NCBI RefSeq assembly: GCF_030519475.1
Contig: NZ_JAUMKD010000001.1
Location: 248,001 to 312,000, forward strand
DNA length: 64,000 nt
Reading direction: 5' to 3'
From: Micromonospora sp. C28SCA-DRY-2
Lineage (GTDB): Bacteria > Actinomycetota > Actinomycetes > Mycobacteriales > Micromonosporaceae
In this document: positions 26,295-35,270 of the stretch, one piece after another
Layout of the letters: every line of letters starts with the position of its first letter
How positions within the stretch are numbered: the first letter of the stretch is position 1
Made by a program: the position numbers and the translations under genes
The notes under the pieces: generated by a model
What the model was told of the DNA's origin: nothing
Seen by the model: the letters and a program-made list of their open reading frames with translations, nothing else
Database searches by the model: none

Positions 26295-26358
26295 CGCCGG
26301 CACCTGCCGCGACGGCGGTGCCAGGGGCGAAGAGAACCTCAGAGGGGAATGGCGAGTA

Positions 26359-27936
26359 ATGGAGACTGACGTAATCATCGTGGGCGCCGGTCCGGCGGGC
26401 CTGATGTTGGCCGGGGAATTGCGCCTGGCCGGAGCCCGAACGGTGGTGCTGGAGCGCCACCCGCAGCCGCGAGACATCCCGAAGGCCAGCGGCCTCGGCG
26501 GGCGGATCCTGGACCTGCTGCGCCACCGGGGAATTCTGGAGCGATTCGAGGAGGCCAGCAGCAATCCCCAGGTGGCCCCTCGATTTCCGTTCGGCACCAT
26601 GCACCTGGACTTCACGCACCTGGTGGATCCGCCGATGCGGGCGATGCCAATTCCGCAGCGGGAGGTCGAGCGACTGCTCGAGGAACGCGCGCGGGAACTC
26701 GGCGCTGACGTCCGTCGCGGACACGACGTGGTCGGGGTGACCCAGGACGATGCCACGGTGACCGCGGACGTGCGTGGGCCGGACGGGCCCGCGCGAGTGA
26801 CCGCTCGATACCTGGTCGGTTGCGACGGTGGGCGCAGCCGGATCCGCGACCTCGCGGGGATCGCGTTCCCCGGCGTGACCTACCCGGAGGTCAACAGGCT
26901 GGGCCAAGTCACCGTGCCCGACTCGGTGACGGTGCTGGACAACGGTGACATCGACGTTCCCGGGCTGGGCCGGATCCGCGCGGGGTTCACGCGGACGGAC
27001 CGCGGTGTGTTCGCGTTCGCGATCACCGCCGGCGTCCTGTTCGTGCAGATCACCGAGGACGAAACCACCGAGTACGACGACGACGAACCGCTGACCCTGA
27101 CCGAACTCGCAGAGAGCGCTCGCCGTGTGCTCGGCGCGGACCTCCCGCTGGGGGAACCGATCCGGCTGTCGCGCTACACGTTCAAGGATCGGCAGGCCGA
27201 ACGATACCGCCACGGGCGGATCATGCTGGCCGGCGACGCAGCCCATCTGTTCCCCGCCACCGGTACGGCACTCACCGTCGGCATGCTCGACACGGTCAAC
27301 CTCGCCTGGAAGCTGGGCGCCGACATCCACGGCTGGGCGCCGGCCGGCCTGCTGGACACGTACCACGACGAGCGCCACCTCGCCGGCGCACGTGCACAGC
27401 TGCAGACCCGAGCCCAGGCGGCCATGAGGCGCGGACACGACCCGGCCGCCGAAGCGCTCCGGCAGGTCTTCCAGGAACTGGTCGCCGACGAGCCGGCGCT
27501 GCGCCGGATGGGAGCACTCGTCGCTCATGCTGACGTCCGCTACCCGATGCCGGGCACCGGCCACCACGCCTTGGCCGGCACCTTCGTACCCGACCTCACC
27601 CTGCACACCGACCGGGGCATAACCAGCGTCGCGAAGCTCATGCACACCGCACGGCCCGTCCTCCTCGACCTTGCCGACCGCCCCGAGTTGCGCCAGATTG
27701 CCAGAGACTGGGTCGCTCGCGTCGACATTCGCACCGCGAAGACCGACACCCGACCAGCAGACGTCCTCCTGATCCGCCCCGACGGGCACGTCGCCTGGGC
27801 CGCGACGCTCGACGAACCCACCGTCACCGCCGGGGCCACGTTGCGAGACGCGCTCTCCCGCTGGTTCGGCACACCGCCAAAGCCAAGGGGAGTGCCAGCT
27901 GTCGAGTACGGATGCTCGAACGGGCCGGCGTCGTGA
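26359..27936 (+). CDS. FAD-dependent monooxygenase (group A aromatic hydroxylase family)
   Basis: 525 residues. FAD motifs are complete: VIIVGAGPAGLMLAGELRLA (residues ~5-24), YLVGCDGGRSRIRDLAGIAF (~152-172) and GRIMLAGDAAHLFPATGTAL (~286-305), followed by the thioredoxin-like C-terminal domain. Members hydroxylate polyketides or inactivate rifamycins and tetracyclines. Linkage to an ABC-F protein and exporters suggests an antibiotic-modifying role, but the substrate is not determined. The stop overlaps the start of the following small frame (GTGA). Confidence 0.85.
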   Translation: METDVIIVGAGPAGLMLAGELRLAGARTVVLERHPQPRDIPKASGLGGRILDLLRHRGILERFEEASSNPQVAPRFPFGTMHLDFTHLVDPPMRAMPIPQREVERLLEERARELGADVRRGHDVVGVTQDDATVTADVRGPDGPARVTARYLVGCDGGRSRIRDLAGIAFPGVTYPEVNRLGQVTVPDSVTVLDNGDIDVPGLGRIRAGFTRTDRGVFAFAITAGVLFVQITEDETTEYDDDEPLTLTELAESARRVLGADLPLGEPIRLSRYTFKDRQAERYRHGRIMLAGDAAHLFPATGTALTVGMLDTVNLAWKLGADIHGWAPAGLLDTYHDERHLAGARAQLQTRAQAAMRRGHDPAAEALRQVFQELVADEPALRRMGALVAHADVRYPMPGTGHHALAGTFVPDLTLHTDRGITSVAKLMHTARPVLLDLADRPELRQIARDWVARVDIRTAKTDTRPADVLLIRPDGHVAWAATLDEPTVTAGATLRDALSRWFGTPPKPRGVPAVEYGCSNGPAS

Positions 27937-28046
27937 AGGTGGTACGGACGCGGAAGCTGCGGGGACAGCTGGGGGCGCGGTTACAGGCCCCGGTCGCTCT
28001 GTTCCACCCGGCGCGGCGCGAGCAGGCCGAAGGGGACGCCAAGTGA
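27933..28046 (+). CDS. 37-codon small frame linking monooxygenase and exporter
   Basis: GTG 27933 overlaps the monooxygenase stop, and TGA 28044-28046 overlaps the GTG start of the exporter. The peptide is basic at the N-terminus (MKVVRTRKLRGQLGARL). It could be a relay for translational coupling, or the C-terminal leftover of a lost regulator. It is too short for identification. Confidence 0.35.
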   Translation: MKVVRTRKLRGQLGARLQAPVALFHPARREQAEGDAK

Positions 28047-29335
28047 CCTCAGACGTGCGGAGGTTGCCGGCCGGGTTCGGGCGGTTGTGGGCTGCGCAGA
28101 CGGTGTCCTCGCTCGGTGACGGGGTGTCGCATGCCGCGCTGCCGCTGCTCGCGTTGGGGTTGACGCGGGATCCGATGGCGCTCGCCGTCGTCACGGCCGC
28201 CGGGACGCTGCCGTGGCTGCTGTTCGGGGTGCTCGGCGGTGCGCTGGTGGACCGCTGGGACCGCCGGCGCACGATGTGGGTCGTGGACGCGGCGCGTGCG
28301 CTGCTGCTCGCGATACCGGCGGCAGCGGCCGCGTTCGACGTGCTGAGCATTCCGCTGCTCGCGGCCGTTGCCTTCCTGCTCGGCCTCGGCGGGCTGTTCT
28401 TCGACACGGCCGCCACGGCCTATCTGCCGGATCTGCTCGGCCGCGATCCCGCACTCCTGGAGCGAGCCAACTCCCGGCTGCGCGGGGCCCAGACCGCCAT
28501 GTCCGGCTTCGCGGGGCCGCCTGCGGGCAGTGCGCTGCTCGCGCTGGGGCGGGCGGTTCCGCTGCTCGCCGACGCGCTGTCGTTCGCGCTCTCCGCACTG
28601 CTCGTACGGTCCCTGCCCGCCGTGCCCCGGCCCGTACCGCAGGTCCGTGAGTCGCTGCTTCGGCAGGCGCGGGCCGGGGCCTCGTACGTCTTCCGGGACC
28701 GGTTGCTGCTCGGGCTCGCGCTGCGCCCGGCGGTCGGGAACGTCGCCTTCCTCGCCGTGGGGACCGTCCTCGCCCTCTTCGCCCACGAGCGTCTCGGCAT
28801 CGGCGCCTTCGGCTTCGGTCTGCTCCTCACGGCGGAGGCCACCGGCGGCCTGCTCGGCGCGGGCATCGCCTCCTTCCTCGGCCGACGGCTCGGCACCGGC
28901 ACCGCGCTCACCTGCACGGCCGCAGCCGAGGGACTCGCGATCTTGGGCCTGGCCGCCGCCCCGAACCCGTACGTGGCCGGGCTCGCGCTCGCCGTCTGCG
29001 GCGCGGGCATGGGCGCCACGATGGTGCTCGGCCCCTCCCTCCGACAGGCGATCGTCCCCGCCCACCTGATGGGCCGGGTCGCCTCCACCTCCCGCATGCT
29101 CGCCATGTGCGCCGCCCCGTTCGGCGCCTTCCTCGGCGGCTGGCTGGCCACCACCTACGACGTACGCACCCCGCTCTACACCGCCGCCGGCCTCCTCCTC
29201 GCCATGACCGCCGTCACGTCGACCATGACCACCAACCGCCGAATCGAGGCGGCGCTACGTAGTTCTTCCGACCGGGAGCGCCCGGCACAGGACAGCCACC
29301 CCGCCCCGCTGACCGATGCCGTCATCGCTGCCTGA
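28043..29335 (+). CDS. MFS exporter (EntS/MFS_3-like)
   Basis: 430 residues from GTG 28043. Twelve hydrophobic segments. The early part FGRLWAAQTVSSLGDGVSHA and the loop ALVDRWDRRRTMWVVDAARA are typical of the macrolide/enterobactin-exporter branch, as is FFDTAATAYLPDLLGRDPAL. It is probably an antibiotic exporter that works with the preceding genes, to which it is translationally coupled. Its last codons are made by the first unit of a 23-bp tandem repeat. Confidence 0.9.
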   Translation: MTSDVRRLPAGFGRLWAAQTVSSLGDGVSHAALPLLALGLTRDPMALAVVTAAGTLPWLLFGVLGGALVDRWDRRRTMWVVDAARALLLAIPAAAAAFDVLSIPLLAAVAFLLGLGGLFFDTAATAYLPDLLGRDPALLERANSRLRGAQTAMSGFAGPPAGSALLALGRAVPLLADALSFALSALLVRSLPAVPRPVPQVRESLLRQARAGASYVFRDRLLLGLALRPAVGNVAFLAVGTVLALFAHERLGIGAFGFGLLLTAEATGGLLGAGIASFLGRRLGTGTALTCTAAAEGLAILGLAAAPNPYVAGLALAVCGAGMGATMVLGPSLRQAIVPAHLMGRVASTSRMLAMCAAPFGAFLGGWLATTYDVRTPLYTAAGLLLAMTAVTSTMTTNRRIEAALRSSSDRERPAQDSHPAPLTDAVIAA

Positions 29336-29378
29336 CCGATGCCGTCATCGCTGCCTGACCGATGCCGTCATCGCTGCC
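29310..29378. repeat. Three tandem copies of a 23-bp unit
   Basis: TGACCGATGCCGTCATCGCTGCC occurs at 29310-29332, 29333-29355 and 29356-29378 without mismatch. The first copy encodes the exporter C-terminus (LTDAVIAA) and the second contributes its stop codon. The origin is probably replication slippage. Confidence 0.95.
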
Positions 29379-29430
29379 TGATCGGTGCACCCACCAGCTC
29401 CAGAAGTCACGACTGCCGGAAAGGCACCAG

Positions 29431-30210
29431 ATGCTCTACTCGACCGCACGCGTCGTCACCGACCGCCCCCACCGCTACCTCAAGCAACTGGTCTCCCACA
29501 TGGGGCGCAAGGTGCCCACCGAACTCGACGAGGACCGCGGGTCCATCAGGTTCAGCATCGGCAGCTGCCTACTCGTGGCCTCGACCGCCCACCTCGACAT
29601 GATCGTCAAAGCCGGCACGGCGGACGCCGTCGCGGCGGTGGAGGACACCACCGCCGGCCACCTGCTGCGATTCGCGACCAGGGACAGACTCACCGTCGAC
29701 TGGCTGCCCCTGGTACGCCCCGCCACAACCGAGGACGACGCCGCTCTCCTCGCCCTCGACCGTGCGGCGTGGACCGCCGGCTCAGGGCTCCCCTCCACCC
29801 GGGCCGAGGAGCGGACGGCCTACTTCACCGAACGACGCAAGCCCGAAACCCACCTGGTCGCCGCTCTCGGCGGCCAGCTCGTCGGCGCCGTGAGCACCCA
29901 CCCGACGACCCCGTTCCCGGAAGGGGCCCACGTCTTCGGCCTGTGGAACCTGGTGGTGGCCGAGCAAGCCCGCCGCACGGGGATCGCCTCAGCCCTGCTG
30001 TCAGCCGCCGAACGCCGTGCCGGCTCACAAGGCGCGAAGAAAGTCGGACTGCGCGTCCTGGCCACCAACACCGGCGCCATACGGCTCTACGAACAGCACG
30101 GCTACACCGTCGAAGGCCGACACATCGACGAGTTCCTGATCGACGGCACCTACGTCGACGACATCAGCATGGGCAAGTGCCTGACGCCGTCCTCGCGACG
30201 GAGCGTCTGA
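29431..30210 (+). CDS. DUF2218-GNAT fusion protein
   Basis: 259 residues from ATG 29431 (GGAAAGG upstream). Residues 1-90 match DUF2218 (STARVVTDRPHRYLKQLVSH, then GSCLLVASTAHLDMIV), a small domain normally found alone. Residues ~95-250 form a GNAT acetyltransferase: LWNLVVAEQARRTGIASALL (acetyl-CoA loop) and RVLATNTGAIRLYEQHGYTV. The join is in frame without stop. The biochemical role of DUF2218 is unknown, so the pairing may suggest one. It is the last intact gene of the resistance-like cluster. Confidence 0.85.
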   Translation: MLYSTARVVTDRPHRYLKQLVSHMGRKVPTELDEDRGSIRFSIGSCLLVASTAHLDMIVKAGTADAVAAVEDTTAGHLLRFATRDRLTVDWLPLVRPATTEDDAALLALDRAAWTAGSGLPSTRAEERTAYFTERRKPETHLVAALGGQLVGAVSTHPTTPFPEGAHVFGLWNLVVAEQARRTGIASALLSAAERRAGSQGAKKVGLRVLATNTGAIRLYEQHGYTVEGRHIDEFLIDGTYVDDISMGKCLTPSSRRSV

Positions 30211-30216
30211 GGTAAT

Positions 30217-30609
30217 GAGCAGACGCGCCAGCCCCACCTACGCAGCCAACTGCTGCGCCGCTACCGCGACGCACACCCCACCGAAAAGCCCACCCCGGCT
30301 GCCGCCCGCACCGCCGGGCAACTATCCGCCGCCGCCGCGGACCTGCGCGACCAGCGAGAACGACGGGACGCCGAGCAGCGTGAACGCGCCCGGATTCGCC
30401 GGGATCGGTCCGCAGCAGCCGCCCGGCAACGGCACCTCGACACTCTCGCAGTTGACCAACCCGTCGCATGGCAGCGGGTCGCCGTACTCATCGCCACGAA
30501 GAAACCCCGCGAGTACGACCCCGCTGTACAACTCCTCGTCGACCTGCGCGATCTTGGCGAACGCGACGGAGACAGCTCATCGCCCCGATGGTGTCAACCA
30601 TCCGTTTAG
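30217..30609 (+). pseudogene. C-terminal fragment of an unidentified actinobacterial protein
   Basis: After the stop of the DUF2218-GNAT gene the same frame continues with LRSQLLRRYRDAHPTEKPTP and a coiled coil of Arg/Glu/Gln, then VAWQRVAVLIATKKPREYDP and AVQLLVDLRDLGERDG to TAG 30607. There is no start codon or ribosome-binding site. The pattern resembles the tail of large cytoplasmic actinobacterial proteins (SWIM-finger-type proteins are one possibility). Confidence 0.5.
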
Positions 30610-30827
30610 CCGCGCAAGGCGCGGTAGCGGCTGCGGGCGGCCCACCCTGAGTACTCAAACCAGGGCCAGCTACTGCCGTAGGTTGGATCGAGTGCTCGAC
30701 CTGCCACTGTCGTCCGCGTTCGTGATCTTCGACGCTCAGGGCTTTGGCCGATACCCTCGGAAGACGGCGCATGGAAGTTTGCCGATTCGGATGGCTGAGC
30801 ACCAGAACCGCAGCTTTGGGGGGACCA

Positions 30828-31830
30828 GTGACCCAAACTGTCTGGCAACAGCTCGACCCGGTCACCTACAACGACGGGGTGTTCTACGTGCCCGCCAAGG
30901 TCGAGTTGCAGCCACGGCTGCCCGACTGGGGGCATCCCGACGAGCCTGACCTGCGTGACCGCTTGGTCAATGATCGTCCCCACGGCATGGCGGTGAAAAG
31001 CTTCTCTGCCTGCTCTGCATGCGTCATCAAGCCCAGAAAGGACTCCCCCGGGCCCCGGTCTGGCTGACCTTCGTGGAGGGGCGGTACGGCCCGACGTTCC
31101 GGCACGAGGACGGGCGCTCGCCGCACCCGGAACACCAGCCGGAGAGCGACACGCACAAGGCGCTCAAGGAGCGCAAGGCCCGCACGTGGATGTCCGTCGG
31201 CGGCACCGTAGAGGTCGAGGTGTGGCGTCCACGCGCCCGCCGCCGTCCGGACGTCGTGGCCGTCGGCCCAGTGCTGACCGTGGCTGGCGAGATCCAGCAC
31301 TCCAAGGAGACCCCGCGGACCATCCGGGCCCGACAGCGGGCGCTCCACAAGGCTGGCGACCGCGTGGTGTGGACCACCGACCGCGGCGCCGACGACATCA
31401 CTTTCCTGCGCCCGGTGCCGCACCTGTCAGTGCCCGCTCTCAGCGACCATCGCCTCTACCTGACTGAGCCCCGGCTAGAGATCGGCGCGGGCGCCATCAT
31501 GTTCGAGACGCAGAGGGTGCGGGTGGGCGGACCTCTGGACCGGAACGAGCCGCTGCCCGGTCACCCGCAAGGCCGTACCATGCGGCCGCTTGCACCTCTA
31601 CCCGACGTTCAACCCCCGCAGCTACAGCCGCCAGAAGGCCGCCACGACCCGCTGTGACGCCACCGCCATGCCGGCCACCCCGAGCACCCCCGCATTCCCG
31701 TGCGGTCCGCGCCCTCACCTGGACCACCTGCTGGAGGGCATCCTGCACGGGTCCTGGCTACCGTACCGGTACCGCGACCGCGTCACCTGGATCCCGGCCG
31801 ACGCCCACAAGGACGTCGTCGCCGAGCGGG
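30828..31830 (+). pseudogene. CoiA-like nuclease-fold protein, frameshifted
   Basis: GTG 30828 (GGGGGG upstream) begins TQTVWQQLDPVTYNDGVFYV. Near 30990 the sense moves to another frame (KLLCLLCMRHQAQKGLPRAP), which contains SDTHKALKERKARTWMS and VAGEIQHSKETPRTIRARQR, the E-x-Q core of the CoiA/restriction-endonuclease-like fold. Near 31590 it shifts again (MHLYPTFNPRSYSRQ, then HLDHLLEGILHGSWLPY). At least two shifts break the gene. CoiA relatives act in DNA uptake or phage-like elements. Confidence 0.55.
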
Positions 31831-32129
31831 CGGGACCGTGGAGCTGGCCGAGAACGGCAGCGCCCCACGCCGTGACCGGACGGGTGAACGGGCCTGCGAG
31901 CGCCGATACGGAACAGTCATCGCTCAGGGCGACGCGCCCGAGGTAAAGAACCTGCTCCTGTGCTGCGGCGAGAAGCCGCCAGGACCTGCCGGTCAACCGC
32001 TGGTTCTCGCCTGCAGCTTTGCCCGAAGTCGCCGACCTACTACCGACGCGACGAACTGGACCGCACTCGGGTCTAGAGCTGACGCCCACAAGCGGCGGCG
32101 CCTGAGCTGCGACGACCGCTCGGCGGCCG

Positions 32130-32340
32130 CCGTGGTCGAGCAGCAGCGGCACGTCGTAGACGGACAGGTCCAGCCGTGGGCGCAAGTGCCGGACCGGGTG
32201 CCGCTTGCGGTGGTGCTCGTACGCGGCGTCGACGTCAAATTTCCGCCACCACTACCGGCTCCACCTCCTGGTAGCGCAGGCGCTCGGGCCGGTCGAGCTG
32301 CCCGGACCAGCTCGCCAGAAGCGGCTGTGCTTTGGGTGCG
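32130..32340 (-). pseudogene. Fragment of an ATP-dependent DNA ligase C-terminal domain
   Basis: On the minus strand GQLDRPERLRYQEVEPVVVA is followed, after a one-base shift at AAATTT, by FDVDAAYEHHRKRHPVRHLR and PRLDLSVYDVPLL. The order (V-E-P-x-V-V-A-E, D-x-A-x-E, R-H-P-V-R-x-x-R, D-L-x-x-x-D-V-P) fits the OB-fold C-terminus of actinobacterial ATP-dependent DNA ligases. Nothing else of the gene remains. Confidence 0.45.
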
Positions 32341-32364
32341 CGAACGCGCCGCCTGGCAGCTGCC

Positions 32365-32470
32365 CGCGCCCGGTCCGTCGATGCTGATCCCGACCTCGAA
32401 CCCGGAAGCGGTGAACAGCTCGCACCGCTGTCGGTTGATTAGCGTCGCGTTCATCTGAATCTCATGACGC
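32365..32470 (-). pseudogene. Fragment of a radical-SAM (anSME-like) maturase
   Basis: MNATLINRQRCELFTASGFE followed by VGISIDGP is the T-N-x-T-L-x-x-x-x-C-E-x-F...V-G-I-S-I-D-G-P block found in anaerobic-sulfatase-maturase-type radical-SAM enzymes. Only about 30 codons survive, directly abutting the ligase fragment. Confidence 0.55.
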
Positions 32471-32660
32471 ACCGTTCGCAGCGACGGCTATCGGTCAGGC
32501 CGGTTGGCCATAGCCGCGACGTCCTCTCGTCACCCGGTGTCGATGGCGGTACATCGAGCTCTCGATCAGTCGGCGGGCCGGGTCCAAACCGGGCACCGGG
32601 TGCAGTTGCCGGGAGGCCTGGGCAGTCGGACGCCAGAACCCGGGCGCTGTGCTCCCAATC

Positions 32661-32786
32661 TGCTCCCAAGTTAAGGGGCAGCAACGCGAAAGCCCGTTAC
32701 CGGTGGTTCCGGCGACGGGCTCGCTACCTGCAAATATTTACGGTGGGCGATACTGGGATCGAACCAGTGACCTCTTCGGTGTGAAC
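32661..32786. repeat. Right copy of the island-flanking direct repeat (attR)
   Basis: Counterpart of 12551-12676. The 39-bp identical core (32748-32786) lies within the intact tRNA-Val, from the anticodon loop to the acceptor stem. TGCTCCCAA occurs at 32650 and 32661, one helical turn apart, and may be an integrase arm site. Confidence 0.9.
32691..32721 (-). terminator. Terminator hairpin behind tRNA-Val
   Basis: On the minus strand AGCCCGTCGCCGG-AACCA-CCGGTAACGGGCT is followed by TT. It begins 23 bases after the tRNA 3' end. Confidence 0.7.
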
Positions 32787-32815
32787 GAAGCGCTCTCCCG
32801 CTGAGCTAATCGCCC
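32744..32815 (-). tRNA. tRNA-Val (anticodon CAC)
   Basis: 72 nt folding as a canonical cloverleaf on the minus strand. Acceptor stem GGGCGAT/ATCGCCC, D arm GCTC-AGCGGGA-GAGC, anticodon stem CTTCG/CGAAG with loop TTCACAC (anticodon CAC), T arm ACTGG-TTCGATC-CCAGT, discriminator A. The genome continues with CCG, so CCA is not encoded. The 3' half is the island attachment core. Confidence 0.97.
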
Positions 32816-32866
32816 TCAGCGCGGATGACTGTACCTGATCGGCTGCCCTCCCCGCGAATCCGGGGG

Positions 32867-33457
32867 TCAGTGCGTCGCGAGGTAGTGCAGCGCCCGGGCG
32901 ACCACGTCGATGCCGAGGCTGTACTTGAGCGACAGCCAGACCACCGTGGCCACGAAGAGCAGCCCGACGGACCCCAGCACGAACCGTACGCCGAGTGATC
33001 TTCCCTTCACCCACTGCGTCCAGCCGTGCACGTGCCGGCGGGTGAAGCCGAGCAGCCGGCGGGCCCAGTGGAACTCCACCGCCCAGATGCCCAGCCCGGC
33101 GATCACCAGCAGCCAGCCCGGCCCGGGCAGCGGGATGAGGGCGACGCCGATGGTCACCACGAGGGCGCCGGCGATGGCGATGAAGATCTTGAGGGCGACC
33201 CGGCCGGTCGGGTTGGCGCGGATCAGGTCCAGCGTCATGCTGACCCGCTGCCGCCAGCGCGGCCGGGGCCGCCGGTCGGCCACGGCGGTGCCGCCGGCGC
33301 GCTCGGGCGCCCCGCGCCCGGCCTCCGGCTGGCCGTGCCGGTCGTGCTGTTCCATCGGCACCCCGTACCCCCGCTTTTCGGCTGCTCGGGCCGCGACGTT
33401 CGGCGGCCGCGACGCGGCCATCGGATCCACTGAGGATCGTTTCGTGCCCATTTCCAC
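32867..33457 (-). CDS. TIGR02611 family membrane protein
   Basis: Up to 196 residues from GTG 33457; internal starts (33421, 33355) are possible because the first ~70 residues are polar and variable. The core MTLDLIRANPTGRVALKIFI, then GALVVTIGVALIPLPGPGWL and VIAGLGIWAVEFHWARRLLG, is the hallmark of this actinobacterial family of small multi-pass proteins. The function is unknown. Its place beside ssgB and tRNA-Val suggests the conserved chromosomal backbone. Confidence 0.85.
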   Translation of the reverse strand: MEMGTKRSSVDPMAASRPPNVAARAAEKRGYGVPMEQHDRHGQPEAGRGAPERAGGTAVADRRPRPRWRQRVSMTLDLIRANPTGRVALKIFIAIAGALVVTIGVALIPLPGPGWLLVIAGLGIWAVEFHWARRLLGFTRRHVHGWTQWVKGRSLGVRFVLGSVGLLFVATVVWLSLKYSLGIDVVARALHYLATH

Positions 33458-33724
33458 CCCCAGTGTCGCGCGGAACCGTCACCCCTTCCGACGACTGGAC
33501 GTTACCGGAGTAAGTCGACGACTGAACCACCCGATGCCGGGCGGGATCACGCACTGGGCAGAACCGGAAATCCTACATGAATTTTCACATTCTGGCGGCT
33601 CTTCCGACCCCCTTCCCACCACTGGGTGAAGTCAGCGTATGGCGGAGCGTAGCCAGGAGTAGCACCTGAGTATGGGAAAAGCGGGACACGCGCGTTCCGC
33701 AGCGGTGCCGGGGGGAGAACGTCC

Positions 33725-34156
33725 ATGAGTGTCATCCGACCGACGACCGTAGAGGTCGAGACGTCGCTAAGGCTCGTCGCGCCTGACGCCACCGCCTTGC
33801 CGGTGCGTGCCAGCCTGCGCTACGACCCTGCTGACCCGTATGCGGTCCATGTCCTGTTCCACGCCGAATCGGCCGGCGGCGAGGCGGTGAGCTGGTCCTT
33901 CGCCCGCGAACTGCTGGTCACCGGTCTCGACGAGCCGGCCGGCATCGGCGACGTGCGGGTCTGGCCCTGGGCCACCCCGCGCGGGGACTTCGTCGCGCTG
34001 GCGCTGTCGTCGCCCGACGGCAACGCCCTCTTCGAGGTGCCGCGCAGCGTCCTGGTGCGCTTCCTGCGGCGGACCTACGTCGTCGTCCCGCGCGGCCGGG
34101 AGGCCGAGCACCTGGATGTCGACACCGCGGTGAACCGGCTGCTCGCCGGTCGCTGA
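33725..34156 (+). CDS. ssgB: Sporulation/cell-division regulator SsgB
   Basis: 143 residues from ATG 33725 (GGGGGAGAA upstream). SsgA-like protein: LRLVAPDATALPVRASLRYD, then WSFARELLVTGLDEPAGIGD and RVWPWATPRGDFVALALSSP, ending with a helix carrying RSVLVRFLRRTYVVVPRGRE. In Streptomyces SsgB recruits FtsZ to future septa during sporulation. The near-canonical sequence and length identify the archetypal SsgB rather than another paralogue. Monocistronic. Confidence 0.93.
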   Translation: MSVIRPTTVEVETSLRLVAPDATALPVRASLRYDPADPYAVHVLFHAESAGGEAVSWSFARELLVTGLDEPAGIGDVRVWPWATPRGDFVALALSSPDGNALFEVPRSVLVRFLRRTYVVVPRGREAEHLDVDTAVNRLLAGR

Positions 34157-34258
34157 AAACCGGAACAATCGGTCAGTCGGGGCCGCGCGGACCTGCCGAG
34201 TCCGCGCGGCTCCGGCTCACCCGGTGGTACGCGGGCAGCCTCCCGCCGCGCGCCGGGC

Positions 34259-35041
34259 TCAGCCGTGGGTGGTGATGCCCCCGTCGACCGGGATCACCGC
34301 GCCGGTCAGGTACGCCCCGGCCCGCGACGACAGGTAGATGGCGGTGCCCGCCATATCCTCGGGCCGGCCGATGCGGCCCAGCGGCACCTGCGACTCGATG
34401 GCGGCCCGGGACTCCGGGTCGTCCAGCGCGAACGCCATCATCTTGCTCTCGAACGGCCCCGGCGCGATCGCGTTCACGGTGATCTGCTCGCCGGCGAGCT
34501 GGTGGGCCAGGCTTCGGGTGAGCATGTGCACGGCCGCCTTGGTGGCCGAGTACGCGTACACCTCCATCCAGGGCACCCGGATGCCGTCGATCGAGCCGAT
34601 GTTGATCACCCGGGCCGGGTCGTCGGCGCTGGCCCCCGCCCGCAGCGCGGGCAGCAGCGCGGTGGTGAGCCGGAAGACGGCCTTCACGTTGACCGCCCAG
34701 AGCTTGTCGAACGCGCTCTCCGGGTACGCCTCCAGCGGCGCGCCCCAGGTCGCACCGGCGTTGTTGACCAGCACGTCGAGCCGGTCGACCCGCTCCCGGA
34801 CGGCCGCCGCGAGGCCCTCGGCGCCGGCGTCGTTGCCCAGGTCGGCCGGGATCGCCTCGCAGCGTCCCTCGGCCGACAACTCCTTGGCCACCCGCTCGCA
34901 GACGTCGGCCTTGCGGGACGAGATGATCACCCGCGCGCCGGCCCGGACGAAGCCCTGGGCGATCATCAGGCCGATCCCCCGGGAGCCGCCGGTGACCAGG
35001 ACCGTCTTGCCGTCGACCGAGAACAGATCCGTCATGCCCAT
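34259..35041 (-). CDS. SDR family oxidoreductase
   Basis: 260 residues from ATG 35041 (ATG 35035 is equally possible). TGGSRGIG cofactor motif near residue 17, NNAG near 95, INIGSIDGIRVPWMEVYAYS with the catalytic Ser, Tyr and Lys (YSATK), and a C-terminal AVIPVDGGITTHG. Close to gluconate 5-dehydrogenase or FabG-like SDRs. It lies alone between ssgB and the AraC regulator. The substrate is unknown. Confidence 0.9.
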   Translation of the reverse strand: MGMTDLFSVDGKTVLVTGGSRGIGLMIAQGFVRAGARVIISSRKADVCERVAKELSAEGRCEAIPADLGNDAGAEGLAAAVRERVDRLDVLVNNAGATWGAPLEAYPESAFDKLWAVNVKAVFRLTTALLPALRAGASADDPARVINIGSIDGIRVPWMEVYAYSATKAAVHMLTRSLAHQLAGEQITVNAIAPGPFESKMMAFALDDPESRAAIESQVPLGRIGRPEDMAGTAIYLSSRAGAYLTGAVIPVDGGITTHG

Positions 35042-35270
35042 CCCATCGCCCGTCGCCGCTACCGCTCGGTAACCTAACTCTCCCCCAGGTCCCGGACAAC
35101 CCCCACCCGCCGCCGCGACCGCCTGCTTTCTCCGCAGGAGTGCCGTTCTGCGCGAACGGGCCCGTGGGGCGCTGTCCGCCGGGACGGGGTGTGTCGGGCA
35201 CCCGACGGGCCGGGCCACGGCGAGGCTGTCGAGGTGCGCCGGCCGGCGCCGCGGGCTACCGTCGCAGGCG

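Noticed and set aside
26275-28416. 713-codon minus-strand frame opposite the monooxygenase
   Set aside because: The plus-strand protein has complete FAD motifs; the antisense frame is low-complexity.
29310-29378. Possible CRISPR array
   Set aside because: The three 23-bp units are directly tandem without spacers, and no cas genes are present anywhere in the window.
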